From Setophaga petechia (lineage: Eukaryota; Chordata; Aves; Passeriformes; Parulidae): a DNA stretch of 64,000 bases. How positions within the stretch are numbered: position 1 is the stretch's first letter; every line of letters starts with the position of its first letter. The notes beneath the pieces were generated by a model. The model was given only the letters and a program-made list of their open reading frames with translations. It had not been told where the DNA came from and made no database searches. The translations under genes and the position numbers were made by a program. Below are positions 25,801 to 38,540 of this stretch, piece after piece. The stretch lies in the NCBI GenBank assembly GCA_024362935.1, contig JANCRA010000008.1:30932557-30996556 (forward strand), read 5' to 3'.

Positions 25801-27788
25801 CCATGCTGGCAGTGCAAAGCAATGAGAACTATTAATATGGGACCCACCTGACCTATCTTAAATATCTGCCTAAGGTGAAGAACAGTGTCCCCATAGTTTG
25901 TGTCAGTTAGACTGACTAGATGCCCTTGACTCTAAGAACAATTTGCAGTGATTAACTTCTGTGTAAATGTCCACACTGTACCTTTCAACCATCAGACTAA
26001 TGGTGTTCCTAATACACAAAGTAGCTGATTTCACCTTAATTTATCAAGGTTTCAGAGGAAACTTAGAGAATCCAAGTATTTGTATAAAATAGCTGTTATT
26101 TTGCTTGGTAGTCCTACTTCTGACCTGTTTTACTTCTCCTACTGCTGCCATTGCTACTTTCCATTGTAGTAACATGGAACATATGTGTCAGGGTACATAG
26201 AACAGAACAGGGCACAGTACTTCTGCCAGGAAACTTGGTTCTGGTTACCCAAGACTGTGCACTCCTTAGGTATCAGTGGTGCATCAATTGCAGAAAGCAC
26301 TCAGCATGCCTGAAGAACAAATTATTTTGACTTAGGTGTCTTCCATGCAGTTTGAATGCTCTTGTCCCTGGCTTTAGCTGCGAAGGAAGGGCACTTGTGA
26401 CACTGGGCTTTGTGCTGGAACATAAAGTAAAGAAAACACTCCCATTTTTATTGCCCAGAGAGAAGGATTCTCTTTCCTCTCTCCTAGCTACTACTCAGAT
26501 TTTAGGAGAAGAAAAGGCTAGCACATTTTTTGGCACAGAAACACTTCCAGATTGTGTCTTATTTCTTTGAACTATGCAGGCTAAGATAATGATATAAGGA
26601 TAATTATATTTCATGCTTCAAACTGAAGTTGATAGGAGAGAAATATCCTTCTGTGTGGAGCTTCTACATCATGTTTAAAACATCTGTTATTAGCTGAAGC
26701 CAGAAAGACCTATGCATGTACTTAATGAATATATTTAAAAAATAGAGAACACAACAAGCATTAAAAATTTTTAAAAACCCCTTTTCTCCTTATATTAGCT
26801 AATCTGATATTTCAGTTGCATCAACAGTGAAATTGTCAATGATATATCCCATGCTGATCATGAGTGTACCTGAAAAGTAATTCACTAGCAGCTTCAAAAC
26901 GTGCAGCTTCCAGAAAAAGATAACAGTAAAATTATCTTTATACATGAAGACACAGAAGTTCTTACCACATGAAAAAAAAAAGCTTCAAGATAAGTAGAGA
27001 ATGCTTCTCTAGAAACAAGCTCACCAAAAAGCAGAGAAAACCCATTGATTTAGACTGCTACGCTAATAATTCAACTCCGCGTGCAGTAGAGATTAGGTCT
27101 AGAAATCAAGAGGCTGTTTCCTGAGGACTGCTAAGCTCTGTCACCAAGGGACACCACGTAAGGCTTTCTATACCCTCCCTATGGCCCTTGTCACTATTCA
27201 GGAAGCTGAGTAGTGATGTACTGAAGGCTGCTTCAAAATTACTTCTTAGATTGTTGCAAAGGACCTGGGCTGTCCCTCTTTTAGGTTTTGCCCATTTTAA
27301 AACCATACTGAGTGAACATAGATCATGCAAATGAAAAAAGATGAATAAGGAAGCTTCTTGGGACTTAGAAGAAGGCTTCTTCTGAGGATCTTTGTTGCTG
27401 GGAGGGGAGCTGGAGGAAGAGCACTCCAGTAACACAGCAGTAAGCAGCGAGGCATGGTTGGCATTTGCCTGTCTGCTAGAACATGAAGCAGCAGGACTTC
27501 TGTGTGACAACTGGCAAGACAAGTCTAGCAAAATGCCTTGTGAAATAAATGAAAACCATCTCCTGAAATGAAGAATGGTGGTGGACTGAGAATGATTGTG
27601 CTCACACAAAATATCTGAGATGTGAATCCTTCCTCTTTTATCATTTCACCTATAATGCTCTTGGTGTAGATGCTTTCATGAGAGGGAAGTGGAATGCAAA
27701 TGAAAACCTTATGTTATCAAATTAATTCCTCTGGAAGAAGAAGAAGAAGGAGTTCCTTTGTTGCCTTCATTTGTCCTCCAGTGTAGAT

Positions 27789-27893
27789 TTTGTAAAATTC
27801 TAGAAATTTAGAAATTTTTTGTAAAATTTTAGAAATTTTTTTGTAAAATTACTAGAAATTTTTGCAAAATTCTAGAAATTTTTCTTTCCTTCT
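27789..27893 (+). repeat. Minisatellite of about four 23-27 bp units (TGTAAAATT..TAGAAATTT)
   Basis: Four successive units each combine TGTAAAATT (the last reads TGCAAAATT) with a TAGAAATTT word, separated by T-runs of variable length. The first and last units contain TTCTAGAA, matching the inverted TTCnnGAA core of heat-shock elements; the middle units have lost it. Confidence 0.88.
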
Positions 27894-30800
27894 TGTCCAT
27901 TTAACTTAAAGAATAATTGAATAACTCCTTATCTTTTTTCTTTCCAGGCACTAACTAGTTTTGATACTTTACGTTTAAATCATTGTGAGGTCCTGAAGGT
28001 GTGACAAATAAATCAATAAATAAAAAGCTATAACTTTGGAGTTGGCTCCAAATGTGTGATTTGTGAAAAGGGATAGAACATCAAGACCACCAGACTTTGG
28101 TAAGGATAACTCTTTCACACTATTAGGGTAATAAAGGGCTACAGAACATAAAGCGGTGCCTTTTGGAAAGGAGCTGGGGCAGCATCTGACAGGATATTTG
28201 ACAAAGCAGTTTGTTTGTGTGTCTCTTGCTGTACACAACATGAAGCTGAGCACTGGCAGGAACTGTCTGAGTGAAAGGATGTTATTAGGTCCCCCTTGCC
28301 TGTGACTGTAGCTGACTGATTAGTGAAATTGTTGATCATAATTTTTAGCCTTGAAATTGTGGGGCTGTGGTTTTTGTTTTGTTTTGCATTGTTGTTAGAG
28401 AACAGGATAATAATTCATGATGAGACCATATAGGCAACAATAAAAAGTCCCATAAAACAAAAACCTTTGCAAAGCAGTTGGTATTCAGTTCTCCGACAGG
28501 CAGAATTTAGAATAAAAGGTTTCTAACATTTTGGCAGTGTTTTCCTCAGGCTTTCTCTTGTATTTGTGCCAAATATCTCACAAGGCTCAGATTTGATTAA
28601 AATGGCAATGCTCTCTGCTACTTGAATGTAATTAGAGCCATTCATTACAGCTTTAGTTGACAGTTTGGCAACCTGTACATTTTTCTGAATATGGACAGCA
28701 TTCCATGGAAACAGTTCAAGGGAAGAGTGCAATAAGAGGGTCCTCTCTTGAACTGCAGCAAATGGAAGGCTGTCTATGTTTAGAGAAGTTTACAGGTTTC
28801 CAAACTGTCAATCGAAGCTGCAAGGAAGAGCTCTAATTAGATTAACCTAGCAGAGCACTGCAATTTTAGTCAGCCAGCTCCTGTGAGCCCCTGCTGTGTA
28901 GTTATCACATATGCTACAGGACCATTAAGTATTTCTATTGCAAGTCACTCTATTTTGCTGCTATTAACCTCGGCCTTAGAACACTGTTGGATGGAAAGCA
29001 AATCAAGAAAATGTGTTTGCCTATGAAAACCTTCTCTTCAAGCCAGCTTTTTGCAGAATTTAGAAGATTTTTAATCTGTTTGAATTCCCCACCCTTTCTA
29101 GTAGGAGTACAACAAAATGACACCAATAAGGTCAGAGGTTTCTTTCAGGTTGCAAATGAATTGTATCTTTTGGTTCAAAATAGCAAGTTCAACTATTGTT
29201 ATTTTCACTTTGCATTCTTCCATACTGTGTCCTGGAACTGAAAAAATACATGAAGAAATATCATTTAAAGCATTTCCCAAATCATCTGAAAACACAAACC
29301 TTGTTAATTCCAATCAAATTTTCTTGTGATTAAAATAGGAATGTGTTAATCCAAAATCTGACAATAACAGCTCTTTGTTTTCCCTGTGGCTCATCACTGT
29401 TAAAAGGGAAAAAGCAAGGCACAGATTAATGGATGGGGCAACGAGTAGTTTGGTTTTACATTGCTTGTTGCTGGGCTACTTCACTATGTGAACCCAGGGG
29501 ATGATAGCCTCATTGCCCTTTTGGTTTCATGGCAAACTGAACACTGAGGCTTTGCAGGAAAGAGGGTATATCTGGATGAAAAATGGGTTCAAAGCTGGAA
29601 AAACTCGAGATCATTTGTTTGTTTACATAACTGTACACAAAGCCCAGTTCCTCTCAACAGCAATAAGAACATGCAGACCACGAGCTTTTGCCAAAGTCTC
29701 CCACCAGATAGTTTAGCCATGCGCCAGAGAAACATCTGTCTCTTTCTGTCTCAATTCCTTTATCCTCTGACATTTAACTGCTTTCCTCATTCCCAGCCTT
29801 GTTAGATGTCCCTGAATCCAGAATCTCAAAAATCCTCTTAGCTCTGGGTGGAGTCATGGCTTTGGGTTGGACACTTAGGAATGCTTTTATTCTGCTCTGC
29901 AGAAGTATAAGCTGCAGAGCTGTCACAACTCAGGATGTGGAAGACACCAGGAAGCTGTTACCTTCCTGAACCTAAACACTCCCCTTTCCTTCCAGATCGT
30001 CTGTACATCCCTGAGCTAGCTCATGTAATTGCTTTTACCTGTGATGACCCTTTGCATAGTTGCTTGCTTTGTCCATTCTATTTAATTTCTCCTAATCCTT
30101 GTGTAATTTCATACTGTGTTAAATACATTACGTAAGAAATCAAGTCAAGCAAAGTCAAACAACATCCTTACTGTCACAAATGTAATTACAAATGTTTAAC
30201 TATTTATGTGGTATTCTCCCTTTCGTACTTTTCAACTCATCATTGCAAATCCATTTTATTCCTTTCCCATTCTTGTTGGAACCTCCCTCTGTGTGATCCT
30301 CCTTCTTTCCCACACAAAATGTAAATAACAGCTTTCAGATGCTGTTGTTTGGCTTGGCAAAGGGCCTCAGAGGCAATACCTGCTCAAGTGATTTTAACTC
30401 ATAAACTGGGATTTTACTGACAGGCCAACTGTACTTGGTGCCTACCTCTGTACAGAAGCGTCACAGTTGTGTTACATTCTCCCACAGGAGAATTAGTGTG
30501 TTTTGAATTCCTGCTTCTCATTGGAGTGCAATAAATACATGTAAGTGTTGAAAGTTTCTCTATGCCTTAGAAACATTTTTATTCAGTTCTGTCTGAAATT
30601 TTCTCTAAAATGTATATGCATTTAGATGTAAGAAGGCACTCGTGTCACCTAAGAAGCATCCTAAGCTTTGTGTATTCCACAAGCATTAATATCTGTGTTG
30701 AATATGAAAGGGAATTTGAAACAAATGTAGATAAATATATATAAGTACACAATTTGACTCTGAGACTACATAAAGTTGACCAAAAGCAAAATAAAATGTT

Positions 30801-31107
30801 CTTTGGAGAGCTCCATGGTTAGCTTTGTTTCTAGCAGTTTTCTAGTAACTCATTTGTGGTTACCCCCTCTGTATTTCAGTCTGAAGAAAACTTCGATACA
30901 GGGATGGTCACAAATGGCCTTCAAATGCATTCCCTACTTGTTTAGGATACTCAGCACTATTTCTTTCACCAGATGCATGGGAATTGCTGTGACCAAATGT
31001 GACACACAAAACTCCACGATTCACACTTCAACTTGTCTAAAACTACTATAATTCATGACTGATATTAAATTCATATTGCAAATTTGTTTCCTGGCATTAG
31101 AATTATA
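27894..31107. other. Non-coding sequence
   Basis: No gene or repeat family recognised. A segment near 28810-28860 contains a CTAATTAGATTAA homeodomain-type motif in a compositionally balanced context, and could be part of a conserved non-coding element. All frames are short. Confidence 0.6.
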
Positions 31108-31139
31108 AAATCACAGAATGGCTAATCTTTGAAGGGGCA
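31108..31139 (-). mobile_element. Possible CR1 3'-terminus remnant
   Basis: The words 'aaaatcacagaatgg' and 'tttgaaggggc' resemble the antisense of the CR1 3' end (ATCACAGAATGG..TTGGAAGGGAC). Similarity stops after about 30 bases, so this is either a very short truncated copy or chance. Confidence 0.35.
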
Positions 31140-32310
31140 CTTTCTTCCTGGTTTCTGGGCTTAACCATGCCCTGTAGTGGGGCCATTGGAGCCATCTGGA
31201 ATGGGCTGTGTCTGACTGAAGCAGCCTGGCTGCTCCTCACAGAGGCTGCTCTGCAGAACCCTCTGCCAGCACCCCTGGACAGAAACCCATACACATTTCT
31301 AGACAGCTGAAAAAAGCCATAAGCCAGTCTGAAATCACCTTTTTCAGAACACATATAAGGCAGATGTGATGGTACTACTGTGTGGTGGTTGGCCTCTTTT
31401 CTCCTCATTCCTGGTTGCTTTCATCCCTGCTGCAATCCAGTTCAGCCACAGAAACTCTCCCACTGTCTGTGCTGTGCATTTGATCTGCTTTCACTGATGT
31501 TGATATGTGAATTGAAATTCAGCTGAGTGTCTCAGTCTGGGGTACCTTTCATTTATCTGTGGTGGCCTCAGGGGTACGTGGTGTGTGCCAGATACATCTC
31601 TCACTTCAGTGTCCTTTTCTGCCTTTGCACTAAAGTTCATGATGAGACTGATGGCTGGATCTGCTTATTTATCAACAGCTTTCTCTAAGGACAATCCATT
31701 TTTTTCCTGGGCCAAGCTCCTCAGAACAAAACTGGTGTGTTTGTTTTGGCTGTTCAGGCTCCCCTCTGTTCACCACCATCTTTCACATGGTAACTGAGGC
31801 TATGATGTTAAGTTGGACCCCTTGGGATGCTTTTTCCCTCAAGTTCCTCAGGATCACAAAGGTGAGACATCCATAAATATCCTTCTCTGCAGTCTCTGAC
31901 TGTTGTCAGCTTGTCAGGGTATCTTGCTCCCAGGGCCTCCCTGGCACCTTGCAGCATGTCAGAGTGCTTTCCTGGTTATCACCAGACAGTAGAAGACACT
32001 TCCATCTGTTTCCAGTGTTACCTACCTGAATAGCTCCTGACATGATCTACTCTGCTGCTCTTTGGCAGCTCTGGAAGGTGTGTTGGGCAGTGATTTTACA
32101 TGACGAGGTGCCTTGGGGTCCTGCTTAGGGATTTGCCACATTTGTTGGTCAGGAATGTACCATATAAAATCATAACTCACCAATGTCAGGTCAGGTTAGG
32201 GTTACATGACTCATACATTTATGCAATGTACATCATTCTCTTACAATATATTTTAAAATACACAGGGAAGAAAACTCAGGCTTAATCAATAAAAATTAAA
32301 AATCATAAAG
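31140..32310. other. Non-coding sequence, moderately G+C-rich
   Basis: No gene recognised. The 31140-32100 block is less AT-rich than its flanks and rich in CTG/CAG words, which suggests an unidentified old repeat or a non-coding element. It abuts the LTR that follows. Confidence 0.5.
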
Positions 32311-32878
32311 GTTGCTTTTTTCCGCCCTCTTTCTTCCCTGTGGTGGGATGCCAGGTGACCACCAAACCATTCTATCACTCCCCACTCTCAGCTGGACAGG
32401 GGATAGAAAATAAAATGGAAAACAACTCATAGGTTGAGATAAAGCAGTTTACCAAAGCAGAAGTGAAAGTTAGGGCATGCACAATCAAAGAGAAAAAAAA
32501 AGTTTTATCCTCTGCTTCTCATCAGCAAATGATGTCTGGCCACCTTCTGGGAAGCAAGGCATCAGCACTTGGAGTGGTTGCTCCATAAGGCAAACATTGT
32601 AGATAAGGAATGCCTCCCCTTCCATTTTTACTTAGCTTTTATATCTGAGCTGACATCCTATGGTATGGAATATCCATTTGGTTAATTTGGACCAGCTAGC
32701 CCAGCTGTGTTCCCTCCCAGGATCAGCCTTCTGATGGAGGGAGAAGTTTGGAGAGGGATGTTGCAGTGCCAACCCTGCTCAGCAAGACCCAAAGCAGTGA
32801 GTAATCAACACCTTGCAGAGCAGAGTTGGTGAGAACTGCTATGGGGAAATGAGCCCCAGCTCAGCCAGGGCCAGCACA
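32311..32878 (-). mobile_element. Endogenous retrovirus LTR (avian type), degraded
   Basis: Plus-strand blocks match, in antisense order, an LTR type common in birds: 'ggttgagataaagcagttta', 'ttgctccataaggcaaac', 'ttttatatctgagctgacat', 'tggtatggaatatcc', then a 3' edge of CCAGCACA at 32878. On the minus strand this gives the LTR start TGTGCTGG and a TATAAAAG box at 32643-32636. The U5 end near 32311 is approximate. No polypurine tract follows at 32879 and no target duplication is visible, so it may be a solo or truncated LTR. No retroviral coding sequence is seen. Confidence 0.75.
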
Positions 32879-33792
32879 TTAACTCTGCCCATTTAACTTG
32901 ATGGAGTTAACTTGCTTTCACTGAAATGGTCATCCCATTCAGGTCTTCAAGTAGCCTCTACCTCAGTGAAACACAATAACTTTTAGAGCAAGATTCTTGA
33001 AGATGGTCTTGTTAAACACTTTATTTTACCACAAAGCTCACTCTAGATTATCTCTTGGCATTTTTCTTGGCTAAATTAGATACTAATCCTTTGGATCACC
33101 AAATTACTCTCTGTTACGCTTTCCGCACAGTTCTCCTGACTGAAAAATTAACTCCTATCCTTTGACTTTGGTGATTTTAGGCATGTTTGTATGTGAAGCA
33201 GATAGAAATGAGTATGTTAACAAATATGCTGGATGTGTTAGGGAGTTAAGTGCAGGTAGGTAGCTTGCTTGGCTGAAACCAGATACTGTGACACTTGCTC
33301 CCGCAGCAATTTGACTCTCACCTTTAGCCTTTCTCACTTCAGCTCCCAGTAGTGCAGCTGTCAGTCTCAGCTCCCCCTCTCCTCTGAGCCCTGTGACCAA
33401 GGCTGTGCCTACACTCTGGATGCCAGAGCCAGCTCCAGACTCACTGCATGGTGTTAATGTGCTGCCAGTTTCTCAGAAAGGAGCTGATCCCATCACATGG
33501 CAGACGGCTGAAATTGCTTAGGCAGCTCTTGTCCTCTTGAGTGCCCAGTCTCCTCCTCTAAATTTGAAGGGTTCATGTGTGGTATCTACACTGCAGATAG
33601 TGTTTCAATGTTGTGTGTGTAAAACGTGAGAATTGCAGTGGTTTGTAACCTAACAGGGCAAATGTGAACATAAGTATCTTGTTGTTTTAATTAGGCAATT
33701 GGCTAGATAGCACTTTTAAGCCTTTTGGAATTTTGTTCTTGAAATGCTCTCTGTTCATGTTTGTTCAACTGATTTACATCTTTCTAGATCCT
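32879..33792. other. Non-coding sequence
   Basis: Unremarkable sequence between an LTR and a CR1 fragment. The first bases, TTAACTCTGCCCATTTAAC, include a repeated GTTAA-type word and could hold target-site remnants of the LTR insertion. Confidence 0.55.
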
Positions 33793-34022
33793 ATAGAATC
33801 ACACAATCCTAGCACTGTTTTTGCTGCAATAGGCCAAGCAGTAATCTAACAGCATCAGGCCCACAACTACATCATGTGTCTAAGGCCCATATACACATGA
33901 TTCCTGAGCACCTCCAGGTGTGTGATGCCACCACACCCCTGTGCAGCCTGTTCCACCCTCTCAGTGAACAAGTTTTTCCCAATATCCAGTCTAAGCCTCC
34001 CCCAGCACAACCTGAGGCTGAT
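33793..34022 (-). mobile_element. CR1 LINE 3'-end fragment
   Basis: Antisense CR1 3' region. It opens with the terminus 'atagaatcacacaatcct', continues through 'gagcacctccaggtgtg', 'gcagcctgttccaccctctc' and 'aatatccagtctaagcctcc', and ends 'agcacaacctgaggctgatc'. About 230 bases of the 3' end are kept, with a 5'-truncated border near 34022. Confidence 0.85.
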
Positions 34023-37000
34023 CAGAATGAGGTACAAATAAATTCTGTGTATGCATTGATGTTATGATGAGCTGGATTGCGTTTGAAGCAGGGGCAATTC
34101 ACACCTGATCTCCTTTTAAACAGAGCACGACAGCTGAGGCAGCAAAGCCACCGTTCAGCCTCTTTGCCAACACAGCTACCCAGAACACTGGGTGGGCTTC
34201 CCACGGTGCTGCCCTGCCCTGCACTGGGCAGGACACTTCTGGGGGTACTCACATCTTGATCTTGCAGTCCAGGCTGATCAGGGCCTTGCAGAGCACACCA
34301 GGATGAATTCTGGCCAAGAAACAGAGATCTGAAGCCATGCCTCTGCATGTGCTCTGGGTGACCACTTCGTGCAGGACCTCAGTAATGCTGGATATTAGAT
34401 AATTATGGATATCTGCCTCTGTTCTGGGAATCCAGGGTTACAATCCTTGTGTAACCCTGGCAGTGCTGGGATCTGTGTCATCTTGCACAGCAGTGCACTT
34501 CCACAGCCTGGGATCCACACAACTCTCCAAAAAGAGAAGCAGGTTTTTAGTGGATCGTTTCTAATGTCCCAGCTTTGTGAAGAGAATTTTACCTAACCAG
34601 ATGGGTGAGTGGCAGCACATGGTGTGACAAGGGCAAAGCCAAACAAGGTGCTGGTTGCCCTGTCAATACACACATGCAGACTGGCCACCTGGCTCCCATC
34701 TATGGCCACACAGTGGGTGGATCCCTTTGGCAGAACCAGCTTGGTTCTTTTTGCTTCACCCAAAAAAGTGCTTTATCTTCGATATCTTCATCATCCAGTC
34801 AAATGTGAATAAAAATACTCTGTTTTTTCAAAAGAGAAAAGGAAAGAGAAATGTGTGAGTGGGCAGATTGTGATCATCTAAACCTTATTTCCTTAGAAAC
34901 CATAAGTAATCATGGACCTCCAGAATTCTGGAAAATAAGAAAAACTCTCTGGAATGGTACAAATGGGAACATAGTATAAAGGGTAAAATATGTTCTAGTT
35001 TTATTATTTAGGTTCAGAGCAGCAGGGCTATGAAGCTAAATCTGGAATACATATGGGGAGGAGATTTGATTTTGGTGACTGGAAGCCAAAACATGACCAT
35101 CTCAAACCAAATTTCCTTCCTTCTGTACAGTTTTCTGAGGTAGGGTTTAATGTTTTCCCTGGAGAGAAAAATTAAATGTTTTCTTGAAGGGTATTTGTAA
35201 AACTGAAGTTTGCATGCTTCTGACATCAAATCACAAATGTTGTGCTATATTGCCCCGTGGGCATGGAAATTTCAAGCTCTTGAGTACACTATTATAATAA
35301 GTTTAAAATGCAATTCTTGCAAACAGTGTAATTCCTGGAGACACTTTAGTTGTACATTGGTTTACAGATTGTTATCACAGTTGTGTAAAGAAAATAAGAA
35401 AATATTTCTTTTTCCAAACACCAGAATCAGGCTGACAGGCCTGTGCTCTCTTTGAGGGAGCAGCGGGGACTTCTGTTTTCCTCTGACTGTAAAACTGCTT
35501 TCCAGCCCTTATGCAAAAGCATTAATCTTTGCTTAGAAACAAAGCAGGCACATCTATTCATTAAAATTCCTTGAGAATTTATCTCAGTATGCTTTCAAGT
35601 GACAGTTCTGAAATTATTTCACTAAAGCAGGTTAAATTAAAAGAAAGAATTTACCTGGAAAAATAGCAATGACTTTTAGTCAGATACCCATGTCTGGCCT
35701 TGCTGTCACATTCAGGTTATGAGGCCATTGTCAGCATAGTTGTCTGTTCCACGCATTTCAAGAAAGCTGGGTTGTAATAAATGGGGACAACTTGTGACAA
35801 CATAATGTTTAGCTCACCAGAGCTATTTCTGATTATTTGGGTTAGATGGTAGTGAATGGATTCCCCAGTTCATGTCTTTGCATCTTGAAAGCTCTGATTT
35901 CATTATTCTGAAGTGACTCCCCACAGACCAATATCTTGAATATCCCCTGTGAAGTTAATTTCATAGCTTTTCCTGGCACTTTGTTTCTGCATTTTCATCT
36001 GTGTTTATTTTGCCTTCACATAGTTATGAAAATTTCTCTAATTTTTGATCTGCTTTTCTCCTTGTTAATGCTTTATTTTAGTACTTCCTGATCTTCTCAG
36101 TGGACTGATGAGATTGATTTGTTTTATCTGATAGCCTTTCATATGTCTGTGAATAACCCTGCTTCCTCTTTTCTTTCCATGAAAGTTTCTCCATATTTGA
36201 AGATGTTTGCTCTTAAACTCTTCCAAATTGAACAACATTGTTAAAATTTGCCCCTATATTAATAAAGGAATGAAAAAAATCAAGGAAGATTGGAGCTAGC
36301 TGTAGTGACATAGTGTAATTTAACATGCTGTTTTTATTAACACTTCCCAACACAGTGTTTGACTTCTCTCTGGCAGTCAGAGTAACTTGAGTTCAGTGCA
36401 TTAATAATTTTAATCTTCCTCTTATATAACTGCTGATGTCCTTATAATGATGATTTTGACTAAGTCTGGATCAATGTGAATAAATTTTCCTCATTTGATT
36501 CAAGTCATATTAATTTATCTAAAATCCTGGGCTTCTGCACAAAGAATCAGTAGTGAGTTTTAACTGTCTCTTTTGGTCCGTGAGCAGACTTCAAACACAA
36601 AGTTTTTGATGCTTAATTCAAGAAATATAATACATTTTAAAGGATTCAGTGCTTGAAAAGTGTTAGAAAGTGCAAGCTATGAACGCCTGGCTTTGCTGAC
36701 CTAAGGAGAGCTAACTACACTGCTATGACGTGGTAGAAACATAAGCAAAGGTAGGGGAAACTGCTGGGATAGTGGGAAGAAGCTGGTAGCTGCTACCAGG
36801 AAGAAAATCACATGCAAAGACAGAAAAACAGATCTAAGCTGGAACCAGCAGCAAGAGAAGTAGTTTTGTTGGAGCCGGGACTGAAAGCTGAAACATTAGA
36901 GACTCCTAAGGACCTCTGATAGCAGTACGTGAACTCATAGGAACCTGCAGGAACTGGATAGCACTTGGGACTGGATAACAGCAATCTCTAATCTGAATGA

Positions 37001-38285
37001 CTTACCCCTGTTAACGATGATGGAAATGGGCTTTCACATCCAACTCTTACAGGGTTTTCCTCTATGTTGTTTAAAATGGATTTTCATTTTATCACCGATG
37101 GCAGGAAATCACCCAGTTCATAACTAGGATGGAATAAACCTACCTAATCCAGGTATGAAATGGCATTCTTTGAAAATGTTTTCCCCTAGCACTAAGTTTT
37201 TTCCAATCTGATTTGTAGTACAGATTTCCTGCATGTCATTAACATAAAATGGATTGCTGAGTAAATCTTCTGATTTGGGCTTCTGCTAGACTAAAACCAT
37301 CCACTTCAAGGACTGTCCATATCACATCAGTGAAAAAGATCTCATTGTTTTAAAATTCTGAATTGGGACTGGTATTTTAGTCAATCCCAAAACTTGTTCT
37401 GGTTCCTATGAGACAAATATTTAAATGCTCGTCTTCATTTCCTTATCCTGGGTAGGACACTGGATATCCTAGGTGAGACTGGACTGGATTATAATTATGC
37501 ATTAAAAAATCCTGCTACAGGATTTCCTCAAGCAGATTTAAAAGTTCTTTCAAAGCCTTCCACTATGGACAGTACCAGCAACTGATTTTCTGTGTCTTAC
37601 TGCTCTTCCAAAATCACATAAATGTTGTACCTTTGCTTCAGCTTTTCTACCCCTTTCTTGCCTCTTGCTAAAACAAATAATTTGTGTTGTTATGAAAGTG
37701 CTCCTGCTGTATTGTGTATGCATGCTGATGATCTTCTTTGATAAGATACTGTACAGCTTTACAGTGCCACACACTAAACACAGCAGCATGCAGGAGCTCA
37801 CATGATGGTCATTTAATATCCATGACTCACAGTCCACAGGACTAGGATTCCAGCCAGCTGGGATTTGTTCTAAGTGGCGTGAAATGACAAACAGTGCATG
37901 ATATACAGCTCAGATACCAAACATGGTGGCCAAGCTTTTACAAAAACATGGCTCCTTGGCCTCTCCATTAAAAAAAAAAAGAAAAGAAAAAAAAGAAAAG
38001 AAAATCATGCAATAGATTCACCCAAAGACTACTGAATATTATTTTTCAAAAACTTATGAAAAATTAAGTGCCAAGATAAAGAGCATGGTGTCTTGGCCTT
38101 TCTAGGTGTTTTCTGCACCCTCACTAGTCTCTGTTTTTTTTCCCTTTGTTTAATTTTTCAGTTTGTGTTTTATGTTGGAAACCGATAACTCCTCTAACTG
38201 TGCTTGTGATCTCTCTCTCTGATTTTTGTATGTAAAACTGCAACTTATTTTCCCTGGCTTGAAATTCAGCTGGGATGTTTTACAG
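34023..38285. other. Non-coding sequence
   Basis: No gene or repeat family recognised. A 17-base near-palindrome CTGGTAGCTGCTACCAG occurs near 36783. Frames are short apart from one of 108 codons on the minus strand at 34022-34348 that has no splice support. Confidence 0.6.
37969..38004 (+). repeat. A-rich (AAAAG)n tract
   Basis: A run of A followed by GAAAA and GAAAAAAAA words, about 36 bases. No retroposed sequence is recognisable upstream, so it is listed as a simple repeat. Confidence 0.85.
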
Positions 38286-38540
38286 TTGCGGAGTGCAAGA
38301 GGGATTAGATGCTACTCTGTGATTCACCCAGTCCCCGAGGACAGCTATATAAAGATCATCCTCTTCCCCTTGGCCCCAGGGAAGCTAGGGGCAGATTACG
38401 AGCTAGTGGAAAAGACGAACGCATACAGAAAAAAAAACTCACCGTCTGCAAAGAGGCTCCTGGAGCACACATTCCCCTGCTCTCACATTGTACAGAACTG
38501 GGAAAAAGTGCACTCCGCTGCTCGCCTGCAGTTGGCATAG
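38286..38540. promoter_or_regulatory. CpG-enriched block with TATA box: candidate promoter or first exon
   Basis: About eight CpG dinucleotides fall within about 240 bases, against a background with very few. A CTATATAAAG TATA-type element at 38345-38354 on the plus strand would place a start near 38380. On the opposite strand the same block contains an excellent splice donor, GCAGACG followed by GTGAGT near 38440, so it could equally be a minus-strand 5' exon. No coding frame on either strand is recognisable. Direction and even function are therefore open. Confidence 0.35.

Larger units (their letters stand above)
17976..27788. other. Long non-coding stretch
   Basis: Almost 10 kb without a recognised gene. 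It holds the AGGTCA cluster near 20.07 kb, an imperfect AT-rich duplication near 23.0 kb, a (GAA)5 run at about 27734, and two moderately long minus-strand frames (25291-25800, 169 codons; 27106-27609, 167 codons) that match nothing I recognise. The block at about 19850-20310 is clearly richer in G and C than its surroundings. Confidence 0.6.

Noticed and set aside
27106..27609. 167-codon minus-strand frame
   Set aside because: Serine-rich, without motif or resemblance to a known family, and without splice signals. Most likely a chance frame.
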